The notes beneath the pieces were generated by a model. The model saw nothing but the letters and a program-made list of their open reading frames with translations, was not told the origin of the DNA and did not search any database. From contig CM060733.1 in NCBI GenBank assembly GCA_030704615.1, positions 57,412,001 through 57,476,000 on the forward strand: a DNA stretch of 64,000 nucleotides, written 5' to 3'. The stretch comes from Takakia lepidozioides (taxonomy: Eukaryota; Streptophyta; Takakiopsida; Takakiales; Takakiaceae). Both the position numbers and the translations under genes were made by a program. Shown one piece after another: positions 26,109 to 36,397 of the stretch (position 1 is its first letter; every line of letters begins with the position of its first letter).

Positions 26109-26700
26109 AGATTCCGGGGCCGTCAGATTATTTCTCTCTATCCCGAGAAATTACCTGCATTGGGGATGTATGCCTTGTAGAGCAGAGCACGCTAAGTAGG
26201 GGGGAATCTTCCAACAACTTAACACAAAGAGCCACTTTTCATCCAACACAAGTACACCAAATGAGATCCAAAATCCACTACCCCGTTCTCTTGAGTGCTT
26301 TGATTTATATAGTACTTAAGCAAGTAATCTAAGCTTATCCATTTCATCTTGTTTGTTTTTCGCTGCTTCACCTTGCCGCTCATTTTGGCCTCTCATTTCT
26401 TGTCAACTCCATGAATTGTAGTGTGTGGTATCTAGGCCAAACGGCTGCCCTCTATTGGTTAGCCAAATGCCATCCTAGCTGGACCACACAAACCTGCCAC
26501 ATCCTCTAATCTGATCCTAATCTAACTGTTAACTAAAGACAACATCAACTTAATATAGCAAGCTCTACCAGCGTCTAATGTGTGATACTCCACCTATATC
26601 CAGCTAAATTTAACTGAAAGCCTCATCCGCTGTCGTTCGTTAGCCTGAATGAGCATCACCATCCTGCTCCATCCGCGATACCATTCATCCATGCCCAAAA
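26109..26700 (-). mobile_element. LTR-like direct repeat, right copy, of the gypsy element
   Basis: This is the partner of the repeat at 24147-24652 and the presumed 5' LTR of the minus-strand element. It is longer by a block of about 100 bases (AAGCTTATCCATTTCATCTTG to GTAGTGTGTGGTATC). The LTR may extend to about 26051, since the plus strand there starts TGTTATGAATAATAC, which would read ..AACA followed by GGTGCCGCG on the minus strand. That inner boundary is uncertain because the left copy does not extend as far. Confidence 0.65.
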
Positions 26701-26790
26701 GCCAGCAGGTGGGAAATAAGTATTAAATAAAAAAAGAAATTAGAATATGATTCCCGCCTGAAAAACATTCCGTGGCTTAGGTGGAATTGC

Positions 26791-27039
26791 ACCATGGTCA
26801 GTAGCTCAGCTGGATAGTGCACGGAGTGCCACCCATATGATTATGGGGTCAAATCCTGCTACATTGCTGGGTGTGGTATGTTGTATGTTCTTCTTCCCCT
26901 TCCCTGGCTGGGCGGTGTCCCATGCGTATGCCTTCACGGCGAGGTTACTGTGAAAGAGGTTATTTTCTCCTCTCAATTATATAAGGGGCCTGATTTGTGA
27001 GCTGTTGCTCCCAGGTGTTTCCATTCAAAGAAAAAGAAA
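26791..27039 (+). mobile_element. tRNA-derived SINE, copy 1
   Basis: The head reads like a tRNA. An A box TAGCTCAGCTGG lies at 26802-26813 and, 32 bases later, a B box GGGTCAAATCC at 26846-26856, one base off consensus. The body, with GGGCGGTGTCCCATGCG and GAGGTTACTGTGAAAGAGG, is shared with the copy at 50402-50626. The element ends in an A-rich tail (AAAGAAAAAGAAAA). AATTGC occurs directly before (26785-26790) and after (27040-27045), a plausible target-site duplication. It is not a functional tRNA gene, because the acceptor stem and cloverleaf do not close. Transcription by RNA polymerase III from the internal boxes is expected for this class. Confidence 0.8.
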
Positions 27040-27171
27040 AATTGCTTCCTCATGGGGCCTGCAAGCGTACAATATATGTTAATATACCACCAATCAAACA
27101 CTTTCCAGGGCAGCATTGATTCATTATCCGGCCTCCAAGCGAACAATACCAGTATATGTTTTTGTTAACGA

Positions 27172-27240
27172 CCAGCCGGTAACTGTTGGATAGTTAACCA
27201 AGTGCCACCCATGTTGATTCTGGGTTCATATCTTTCCACC
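27172..27240 (+). mobile_element. Diverged SINE head fragment
   Basis: AACTGTTGGATAGTTAACCAAGTGCCACCCATG and the following GGGTTCATAT resemble the tRNA-like head of the SINEs at 26791 and 50402. The A box is eroded and the B box is near consensus. The body is not recognisable. It lies only about 130 bases after copy 1 and is likely an older insertion. Confidence 0.5.
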
Positions 27241-27249
27241 CTTTAAGCT

Positions 27250-28660
27250 TTATAAAATGACGTAGAGGGAAAAATAACCATCTTACGGTAAAAGAGAAAT
27301 AGATTGTACCGACGCCACGTATTCAAAGCTTACATGGGACATTGAACGCACATACGTGTACGTGGTCCTGTACACAACAAGCGCCGTCAGATTGAGCAGC
27401 AGTAAACCGTTAGATGTGGTGTAAATGCGCTTTTAGTGCGCGGATACAGGGAGCGGATGCCAGGTAACCCTACTCTTCCCTTACGCTCCACGTGACACCT
27501 AGGTTTTCGCCTATATCCGCGCCCTAACGTTATTCTCCCATGCAGAAGGTAATTCTGCCGAAAATTACCTGGACTACCTATAGACTTTGCTGTTTGCGCG
27601 TGCGAGTTCCATTCGTGGAGTTGATGTGGGGCTCGAATATGAAAGAAATGAAGGAACAGGAAAGGCTATGGCCTGGAAGGATCGAGAAAGGAACAGCTCT
27701 CGACGTGGGCAACCCACACACAAGGCCTGGTGTCGCTGCTGGCATTGAGCTTTGGTCCAGATTGTTGTGGTGGTCCACCTCCAGATGAGTATCCGATTTG
27801 GGAAGCGAGCTTTTTATCATGACGCATGGGTTAGCAACGGAACAGTGGGATTCGTTGCCATATGGATTCTGGAATATATCCCTAGGTGAATTGCTACCTG
27901 GCCTTTTCTCTCTCACTCGTTTCTGGAGATCTAGGTGAAGGACGATCAGCAGGCTACGGCGACAGCCTCGCTGTGTATTCCAGCTTTGGCCTAAGCTTAG
28001 GTGGTCTGTGGCGGCAGTGGCCCACTGAGAGCTACCTAGTTTGTCTCTGATCAGTTCGATTATTAGTGGAACCGAACTCGGAAAAAACCTGGCTTAGACA
28101 ACACCTTCCGGGAAGGTGGCCAGCTGCCCCCCATTTCCTGTTGTCAGGAGTGCTGCATTGTTGCATTGAAAGCAGCAAGCTGTGACGTCCAGGCTAGCAA
28201 GCTGCTCCATGCATGTGAAGGAACCATGAAACCTGTGCTGTGCTGGTTATCGGGAGGCCTCATAATAACTTTGGGTAGTTGAGGCAGCATCATCGTGTTC
28301 TTAGGTGTAAAGAGAGGAGAGACTGTAAGTGCTGAAATCAATAGCTTTATACTCTGCAAAGCAAGATTTACAATGCAAGTTTGACCTCGATTCACACATG
28401 TGGGTGTTTCATTGAAGATCAATCTGTGGATAGGAACTACATACTGTAACTGGAAAGGGGGACTCGGGAGTGATCAAGTTGGGCCAAAAATGATCCAGAT
28501 GTTTTCTATGGAAAAAAAACCAGCTCTTTCGACAAGGCCAGGATACTGCATCTTCCCTGTCCGTCAGATCTGGATGATAACTCTTCTCGTTCATCCGCTT
28601 GTTTCATCCATCCAGACCCGGGAAACCACCATATATACATATGTGTAGTATGTATGCATG
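27250..28660. other. Intergenic stretch, nothing recognised
   Basis: A plus-strand frame at 27540-27788 begins with an ATG shortly after a block of TATA-poor, moderately GC-rich sequence, but its product resembles nothing I know. No RNA gene or repeat stands out. Confidence 0.35.
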
Positions 28661-28661
28661 T

Positions 28662-28665
<4 letters not shown>

Positions 28666-28713
<48 letters not shown>
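28666..28713. repeat. (AT)n microsatellite, 24 units
   Basis: A perfect 48-base AT alternation is followed by a T run. It is prone to slippage and cruciform formation. Confidence 0.95.
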
Positions 28714-28726
<13 letters not shown>

Positions 28727-29039
28727 CTCTGGCACTTGGGGTGACAGCTCACAGTTCAGCGCGTGGAAAATTACAAGTAAAGATATAGGATAACTAAACT
28801 TAAATACAGCTCACAAACAGCTCCACCACACCTACTCCATCCAAAGGACCGCCCATCTCCATCCATCCATCCATGCATGGTCCATTTCGATTTACTAATA
28901 TCCCATCATATTAAGATATAATTATATTTAGGGTAAGAAGTAATTAGGAGGGCCTGCCAACATGAAGCCGTTGTAAACTGGCTTTATTGGATTCCATATT
29001 TAGGGCCTTGCAACGATTCCGTCTATCGTTGGCCACCTA

Positions 29040-29230
29040 TTTGGCCGGGTTCCGGCACCGACTTCCATCGGGGCCGCCGGCGTTACCGACGGAGAACCGA
29101 CGAATCAACACTCCGTCGGACGAAGTTACCCGTGCATGCGAAGGAATAGCCGCGCGGTGGGCCCGCGCGGTTGTATGTCGCGTCGGCGTCGCGCAGCCGC
29201 GGCCAACAGCGCTCGGGCCGCTGTGGGCTG
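29040..29230. other. GC- and CpG-rich island
   Basis: CpG is frequent here (for example CGTCGGCGTCGCGCAGCCGCGG), in sharp contrast to the AT-rich flanks. It lies about 1.05 kb before the pectinesterase start. The frame through it is open but unrecognised. It may be an unmethylated upstream region or an inserted fragment. Confidence 0.45.
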
Positions 29231-30023
29231 TCCTATCCAGCTGTCCGCCATGGTAGGGTCCTCATATCCGTGTACGCATTGGAAAATTAGTATTATCATA
29301 TCCATTTAATTAGCTGGGAACAACCTTCAGGGGGGTTGTATGAGACCTTAATTGTGGGGTTGTGTGGCATGCCTGCCACGTGCCAATCGCTTAGTTTTCA
29401 CTTTACCCTAACCCACAGCTCCGTCGACTATTGGACGGCGTCCGGCAACATGCAGACGGCAAAGGGGGAAGGACAAGTCGACGGGGACTGGGGAGCAGAG
29501 GTCTGGCAGCCAAGCTGGCGATGGTGTCAGAGGTGCCAGGCGTTCACAAAAGCTGGCCGGCCTCAGCGGGCGGGAGGCTGGAGTAGGCTAAGTGCTGATC
29601 GCACTCTGCATTCTTCTTCATCACCATCACTGCGCTCATTAAATTGGAGCTCCCCCTCCCTCCCTCTGCCTGCAGCTCTTCACGTTCAAGTCATAAAGCC
29701 TTGCAGTGCACTGTGACTCGCGTGCTGGTCCTGATCAGTCTGCTGCGGGCAGAGTTTGTGTGGATGTCCGCCCCTTAGTTCGTACTTCACCTTCCCCACC
29801 CCTGTGTAGCAGGAGCAGCATCAACTTTGGAGTGCTGTCATTTTCCAGTGTGATACTTGGAAGAGTCCGCGGGTTGAAGCACCTCCCTAGCTCGGACATC
29901 CTTGTAGCTGACTGTCTTCCTCTACAAGGTGAGCGTCCGAAAGGTGTGATTGGGGAAGTGGTGGTGGGCTGGCATTTTGAGTAGCTTGTGTGTTAGACTG
30001 TTCAGCTGGAGTTTTCAACCCAG

Positions 30024-30229
30024 TTTCACATACGGGGGAGCTGGGGATGGATGGTAGTTGTGTGAGAGGTTGTCAGGAGGCTTGAAGTAGAGGTGGGATC
30101 GCAGGTTTGTGGTAGGATTCGAGAGTTGGTTTCGCATACGGGAGCTGGGTGCATGGTGGTTTGAGTGAGAGGTTGTTAGGAGGCTTCAGGAAGAGGTGGG
30201 ATCGCAGGTTTGTGGGATTCGAGAGTAGG
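30024..30229 (+). repeat. Two-copy tandem duplication just upstream of the pectinesterase
   Basis: TTTCACATACGGGGGAGCTGG to GGATTCGAGAGTTGG (30024-30129) is repeated as TTTCGCATACGGGAGCTGGG to GGATTCGAGAGTAGG (30130-30229) with modest divergence. It sits 56 bases before the pectinesterase ATG, in the leader or core promoter, so expansion or loss could affect expression. Confidence 0.8.
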
Positions 30230-30284
30230 CGTGTCCACAGCACGGGTTTGTTTTTTATGTTTGATTCCTTGTGCAGGTTGTTCG

Positions 30285-32839
30285 ATGGGAGAAAAATGTC
30301 GGGGGCGACCCTGCCTGTGGGTTCTGGTGGCCTTCGTGGCATGGATGGGGAGCACCTGCGCTGAGATCGTCTCCACCTACCCTGACGAGCCTGTCAATAC
30401 TGATTTCGACAACTGGTTGAGCTACATTGCGGAGACATCTGACCAAGACGACGTTCCTGCTTCGACGAGCAATGCACCAGCGTTGTCTGCTGGATCCTCA
30501 AGCGCAGTTTTAAGCGGTCATTTGCCCGGCAGCATCTCTTCCAAAGATGAAGATCATGAAGATCATGACGACAAAAAGCATAAGAAGAGTAAGAAGGGGA
30601 AAGGGACGAAGGGGAAAGGAACCAAGGGAAAAGGAACCAAGGGATCAGGAACCACGAGTCCGTTAACGGGCCTGCCCAAGCCTAAAGGTACTCCTAAGAA
30701 GATCACAGTTTCCAAACACGGCAAAGGGGATTTCAGGACGATCAATGCTGCGCTGGACTCCATTCCCGAACACAGCAAGTTTCGACACATTATTCACATC
30801 AAAGCTGGAACTTACGTGTATGTCCCGGCGCACACTTTCGATTAGCTGGTTGTTTTTTTTGTAGCTGTCTGAACCTTGGCGCTTTGAAGTGATTGCTAAC
30901 GACTTCAGTCGATTCTGAGATTGGCGTGGGGTGTTCATTGCAGGGAAAAAATCTTCATCAATACATCGAAGCCTTACATCACATTCAGGGGGGACGGTAT
31001 GTTCAACACCATCATTTCTTGGAACGACACTGCAGGTGATTTTGATGACCAAGACGTGCTTCTGAAGACCTACAAGAGCGCCACAGTAGGTGTCAATTCG
31101 GAGTTCTTCGTCGCCGAGAATATTCAATTCAGGGTATTGAATCAAGCCCGCAACTTTTTGTTCTGGACATCTGGTCAAACACTCCAGTAGATGTTTCATT
31201 GTTCTTATTGTTGAGTTCTCGTCCAGTTTTACACATGTTTCGTTTTACGGAGGTGGGCCGATTCTGTATGATAATGCCAAGTGGTTTTGTCAGCCCATTC
31301 TGCCACTCAAGATTACGCAATGGTGCTGTAGATCGCTGAGAGTTTGCTTCTAAACAGCGTGCACAATGCTCCTCTCCATGTTGTAGTTCTGTAAGCTTGC
31401 ATGATGTGTAAGTCGTCTTGCCTTGAACTTCGTTTTTTTTATACGCATTATGCAGGAGTAACCTCTAACCTCAAGAGTTGACTTGTGCAGAATACCGCAC
31501 CATCACCACCTCCAGGTGCAGTACTGAGGCAAGCCGTTGCCTTAAGAATAACTGCTGACAGGGCAGCATTTTACAATTCCTCCTTTTTCGGTTTCCAGGA
31601 TACTCTGTACGATCACAGAGGCCGCCATTACTTTGAGAACTGCTTCGTTCAGGGCTCTATCGATTTCATCTTCGGCAATGGCCGCTCCCTATACAGAGTA
31701 TGCACCACTTCCCCCATCTACTGCTTGCAGACCAAGCAGTTCTCGTTTTCTCTACACGGTTCCTCCTGACATTATTTTCCGCCTCGCTACAGATTCTAGT
31801 AAACTGCCATTCCTTCCTGATTTTAAGTTCTGTAGAATTTTTTCCTTTGTTTGAATCTTCAAAGCAGCTTCCATGGCGATCTGCGTGACTGCACTGTCCA
31901 TTTTGGGACCATTAGCGTTGGCCGCGTGGTGGTCCCCTCACCACGCGGTCCGTTGGACCGAAGAGATATCCTTCAATCCCAAACGCAACGTAACGCTGGT
32001 ACGGAGACTAATCGCCAGCTGGGAAAGGGCCAACTGGCATCCCTCGTCTGACCGGCTTTTTCCCGTAACCAATCACCGGGACGGGACTGTCCTCTTGGGA
32101 CATTTCACCCCTTATTGCCGGTTCTCCCGGTGGCACCAGCACCTTCGTCGTATCGTAGTCGACCCTGTTCCCGTTGTGATTTTGTGACTGATGATGTTGT
32201 CTCTCCGATTACAGGGATGCAAGCTGCACGCTGTGGCGGATACCTTCGGTTCACTGACTGCACAGAAGAAGAACGAATCTCGCATGGACACTGGTTTTTC
32301 TTTCGTGGATTGCTCTGTTTTTGGAACTGGTATTATTTATTTGGGCCGTGCTTGGGGTAACTTTTCTCGCACAGTGTACTCATATACCTGGATGGACAAC
32401 ATTATCTACCCTCCTGGCTGGTCAGACTTCGGATTTCCCGACCGTGATCAGTAAGTACTTAGAACTCTTTTGTAGATATGAGCTGTGATCTGTGGCCAGA
32501 AATTCCTTTCTGTTTTTGTCATGTGCCGATGAGTTTGGTTGTTCTAGTGCACTTGAGTTTCTGCAGTTCGTCCTGTGCATTCTCTTTGCTGCTCTACACC
32601 CGGATTACTTCTTATTTCTTTTTGCACCTGGAATCGTCCTGACACGGTCTTTGGTGGTGTGGAGCAGAAAGGTATTTTATGCCCAATATCACTGCACCGG
32701 TCCTGGCGCTAGCACTGTTCAACGAGTCCCATTTGCACGCCAATTGACTGCAGTGCAAGCTAAACCCTTTTTATCTGTGAACTTCATCAATGGCAAAAGC
32801 TGGTTGACACATTACATTAAGACGCCCAAGTTCACGTGA
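30285..32839 (+). CDS. PME: Secreted pectin methylesterase with a Lys/Gly/Thr-repeat N-terminus (5 exons)
   Basis: The product would de-esterify homogalacturonan in the cell wall. Exons are 30285-30817, 30944-31133, 31491-31697, 32215-32450 and 32665-32839, with consistent phases and 446 residues. The ATG is followed by a hydrophobic signal peptide ending about Cys25-Ala26. Residues 27-140 have no pectinesterase-inhibitor pro-domain. They are acidic first (EDHEDHDD), then basic, with [17 protein letters not shown] around residues 104-120. The catalytic domain starts at [20 protein letters not shown]. The family's hallmark residues are present: Gln255 in QAVALR, Gln277 and Asp278 in [15 protein letters not shown], Asp299 in GSIDFIFGN, and Arg355 and Trp357 in YLGRAWG. 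CTGPGA and SWL close the domain. The last acceptor was chosen (GGAG|CAG) because it alone keeps [13 protein letters not shown] in frame. The spacing from the tandem duplication suggests a short leader. The gene looks intact. Confidence 0.93.
31880..32190. other. GC-rich segment inside pectinesterase intron 3
   Basis: The third intron contains a 300-base GC-richer block with a 104-codon open frame and a 10-bp perfect stem, CCGCGTGGTG/CACCACGCGG (31922-31931 and 31939-31948). It does not encode any pectinesterase motif, and splicing around it restores the conserved domain. It may be an insertion. Confidence 0.4.
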
Positions 32840-32849
32840 GCAGTTATTT

Positions 32850-34685
32850 TTGAAACGCCGAAGCCAATTGTTGCCCGGATTGAGTTGCAAACTTCTGCTT
32901 TGAAGCGGTCGTGAGTGGGGAGAAGTCTCCCAGCGGATCGTGGATGTTGCCTCTTTCGATTGGACGTTAGTCATGTTAGTCGGTCATGTGATCACACTTT
33001 TGTACCCGCATGGTCGTTTGCCAGACTTGCGAAGGCTAGATATTGACCAGCTAAGTTAATTGGTCCTTCAGTTGTCTCAGATCCAAGGAGAAATCTCCAT
33101 ATATCTAACAATGCTCAATTGTAATCTGATGTTATTGTGTTGGGGTAAGGAGGGAAGTAAGAAGCTCAAATTTGAGATCAAAAAATCTTTCTTTCTTGCC
33201 AGTGTCACAAACATTCAATAGCAGTGAATTACAGTGATCTGAATAAGGAGGGAAGAAGCCCAATTTGAGATAAAAAAAACAAGCTTTCTTTCTTGTTAAT
33301 GTCACAGAAACATTGCATAGCAGTAAGCTAAATTGTGTAACACGACAGGGCAGATTGGTTGGCTGTGGCTCAATAGGGCTCAATAGGATAGGAAAATTAG
33401 CACTGTCAGGTGCTTCCATTGCAGTGTTTGATCTTGCCCAACGATTTAAATCAGAGTTTCTTGCCTTTTCATCTCAAAAATAAACTCACTCACGCTCTTG
33501 GTCTCCGCTACCTTGAATCGGATGTGGTGAACTCAGATGGAATTATCGCACCTGGCTACTAAGTATCTCACTTTAGCTGTGTGAGTGTTCAAACAGAGGT
33601 CTTTCACACCGTCTGGATGAGCATTCAATTTGCAATGTATCACGATGCTGTTGTCTAGAAATGCTTGTCCTGTGTCATTGCCGATGTTGCAATCTCTCTC
33701 ACGAACGTCAACCTCTACAGTAAACCATGTGCTTGCATGTTTTCCCTGTGAAGTAAACTGCAGGACCAGGCTTTCTACATCCATCAGTCTGAAGCAGACC
33801 TCACCCCTTGGGGTTTAATTTGGACTAGTAAAATGGAGAGACAGTAAAAAGACAGGACTTCTGCAGTCTTTTTGGGGAAATCGTGGAGGTCACAGCTATG
33901 TCAGCACATCACTTGCTTAAAGATGTATGAAGTGAAGGAGGTGAGCTCGATAAAGGGGGACACATTACAAGTAAGATTTGAGCTTGTACCTTTGAAGGAC
34001 CTCTTAGATGTTGAGTTTCTCTTCAGTTGGACAAGGATACTGTATATGAATGTGTCATCCGTTGTACAATCAGCTCAAGAGCATATGAAGAAATGCCTTG
34101 CTTCTGACAGATGCCAATGGAGTATGCAGCCCCTCCCTGTTGGTTATCAAATGCAAATTATCTGACATATTCTTGACGTAGTTGTGTGACATGAGCTCTG
34201 GAGCTCCAAAATACAACATCCAATCACGAAAAACTCATTGATTAATCTCTTTAAAATTTGCTGCATGATTATGAAGCTGGTGGCGCAGCAAAAGAGACAG
34301 GAAGCCATTGAGGGTTCGTTTGAAGAGTTCTTGCAGAAACTGGACCATGTGCAATGCATGAAGCTCCTCTATCATTGGTCACTGTCCTCGCCTCTGAATT
34401 AAAATTATTTCACGCCCAGCTCATATTCTGGGGTGCCTGGAAACTTGTGCATCCCTTCATCGATCGAGTCATGAGGGACAAGCTACAAATCAATCATTTC
34501 TGAATTCTTCTGAAATTATTCAATGTCAAACCATCCAAAGGCAAAATGGCAAGTTCAGAAGTGGTGATGCAGTTCAGCAAGGAGCCATCATCCCTAGCTG
34601 TTGTTAGGGGTTGAAAATGCATGCTTTATGCTAGAGGAAGAGAGAGTATTCCCTAATTGAAATCTAATGTGAAATGTCTCCCTTC
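32850..34685. other. Intergenic stretch after the pectinesterase
   Basis: The proximal part is presumably the 3' untranslated region. Two related GGAGGGAAG(T)AAG segments followed by TTTGAGAT(C/A)AAAAAA.. CTTTCTTTCTTG occur at about 33148 and 33246, a diverged tandem pair of about 98 bp. No gene was recognised. Confidence 0.45.
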
Positions 34686-34689
34686 AAAC

Positions 34690-35780
34690 CTCAATAGGGT
34701 AGCCTGTGTCATTGGCCCAAGTGTCCAATGTCATCTAAGTCCAAGTGCATCAATATATGAAGCAAAGCCATATCTAATCATTTTTTTCCCATTTGAACCG
34801 GAGACCTTTCCCTTGATATCTCCAAGTGCAATCCCTATATAAAGTGTGTCTCCTATGTCGAGGCCCAAATGTGACCTGTAGGATAGCTTGTGCCGTTGGC
34901 CCAAATGCCTAGTGTCATCTAAGCCCAAGTGCAAGATCTCATATGTATCCTACTGCGTCTCCCATGTAGACGCCCAAGTGCGACCTCAAGTGTTTTTCCA
35001 ACACTTAATTTTGTAATTTAGTTGAATTTCCAGAGACCAAATTTTATGAAAACAAGTCGACGCACTTGGGCCTACTCATCGATGGCTTTCCAACGGTACC
35101 AAAATCGTGGCCAGAGGCCCAACGGTTTGGGCGATCCCATCGACGCTACAAAACATATTGTGAACGCCAATATTTTAAAATGACCAATTTACATTTATAT
35201 CCACGTGCACAAAAGAGAAATGAAGGGCCAATCATTGTTGCCGGATTGAAAGCCCACCTTGCCATTTTTCAAGAATTTCCAACGACCAAAAGTACTTGAA
35301 ATTTGTTTTAGGCATATCTAATCCATTTTTTTTTCTAGGGTAGCATGTGTCGTTGGTCCAAATATCCAATGTCATCTAAGTCCAAGTGTAATACTCTCTC
35401 TATCCAAGTGTGTCTCCTGTGTTGAGGCCCAAATGCGACCTCTAAGGTAGTGTGTGCCCTTGGCCCAAGTGTCCAATCTCATCTAAGTCATCTAAGTCTA
35501 ATCGTTATTTTTCCACAGAACCTACGACCAGATTTGAACTGGAGATCTTTCTCTTCATATTTCTCCTATCGAGGGTCCAACTTGTCTCAGGAATGCACAC
35601 TTTGCAATTTTTCGGGAATTTCAGCGACCCAAAGTACTTGAAATTCCACATTTCCACATCTCCCACACCGCAGGTCCAAAAATCGTGAGACCAAACCCGT
35701 GCACCCCTCCTCATCGAGGGCTTTCCAACGGGACCAAGCACCAGCACTGGGCCTCGCGGTTAGAGACATCTCAACGCTAC
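34690..35780 (+). repeat. Dispersed repeat family R1, block 1
   Basis: The unit (G)TAGCCTGTGTCATTGGCCC followed by AAGTGTCCAATGTCATCTAAG recurs at about 34699, 34882, 35339 and 35445, interspersed with a second module, ACGACCAGATTTGAACCGG..GAGACCTTTCCCTTGAT. The block ends in CTCATCGAGGGCTTTCCAACG..GAGACATCTCAACG, directly before a gypsy LTR. The same modules recur at 45712-46777 and 47296-47470. The minus strand of the second module reads GGTTCAAATCTGG, which resembles a Pol III B box. Confidence 0.75.
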
Positions 35781-36359
35781 TGTCACGGACATAGTCCAGA
35801 GGAACTTACCAGGAGTAAATACCAGAAATTATCAAGTTACCATGTTACCGAAAAGTATCGTGATTTATCATGATCTACCATGATTTACTATTAATTATCA
35901 TTAGTTATCAAGTTACCGAGAATTTACCAAATTACCGAGAGTAACTTGAAAAACTGCTCAGGAAGCTTTCTTTGGTTGAAACTTCTCCATCAAGAAACCT
36001 TCATTGGGGAAGCTTTTTAGGGAACTTCCTAGTAGCCAGTATATATAGGAGACGAGACTGGACACTCTTCAGTCTCGCCAACACAAGTTCAAGCTATTTT
36101 TGTTTCCAGTTCCAGTACTTCAGTCCAGCTTCTAGTACTCTAGTTCAGTTTCCAGTATCTGGTACCCCAGTCCAGTTTGCAACATTCCAGTATTCGAGTC
36201 GAGTTCCAGTATCTTGTACTCTTGTCCATTGTTATAAATATCATCTTGATTCATGTTTATCCATCATGCATTCAGCCACGCCGACCTTGACTTCTTGTCT
36301 CGTCTTGTACCTCTAGTCTGATATCTTGTTTGTGTTCAGTCATGTTCTCGTCCTTGACA
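35781..36359 (+). mobile_element. Gypsy element A, 5' LTR
   Basis: The LTR starts TGTCACGGACATAG and ends CGTCCTTGACA, so it has TG..CA termini with a short inverted TGTC/GACA. A diverged copy in reverse orientation lies at 38223-38825. The interior includes a string of short CCAGT-containing repeats and a TATATATAGGAG promoter-like motif near 36040. A possible primer-binding site TGGTGAGAC follows at about 36363. Confidence 0.88.
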
Positions 36360-36397
36360 GTTTGGTGAGACTAAAGTTTGTTCCTTAGTTAGTTAAG

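Noticed and set aside
24147-26700. A simple segmental duplication instead of LTRs
   Set aside because: The minus-strand integrase between the two direct repeats and their size favour LTRs, although termini and target duplication could not be confirmed.
26797-26870. A tRNA gene
   Set aside because: A and B boxes are present, but the acceptor and anticodon arms do not fold and a shared SINE body follows. It was annotated as a SINE.
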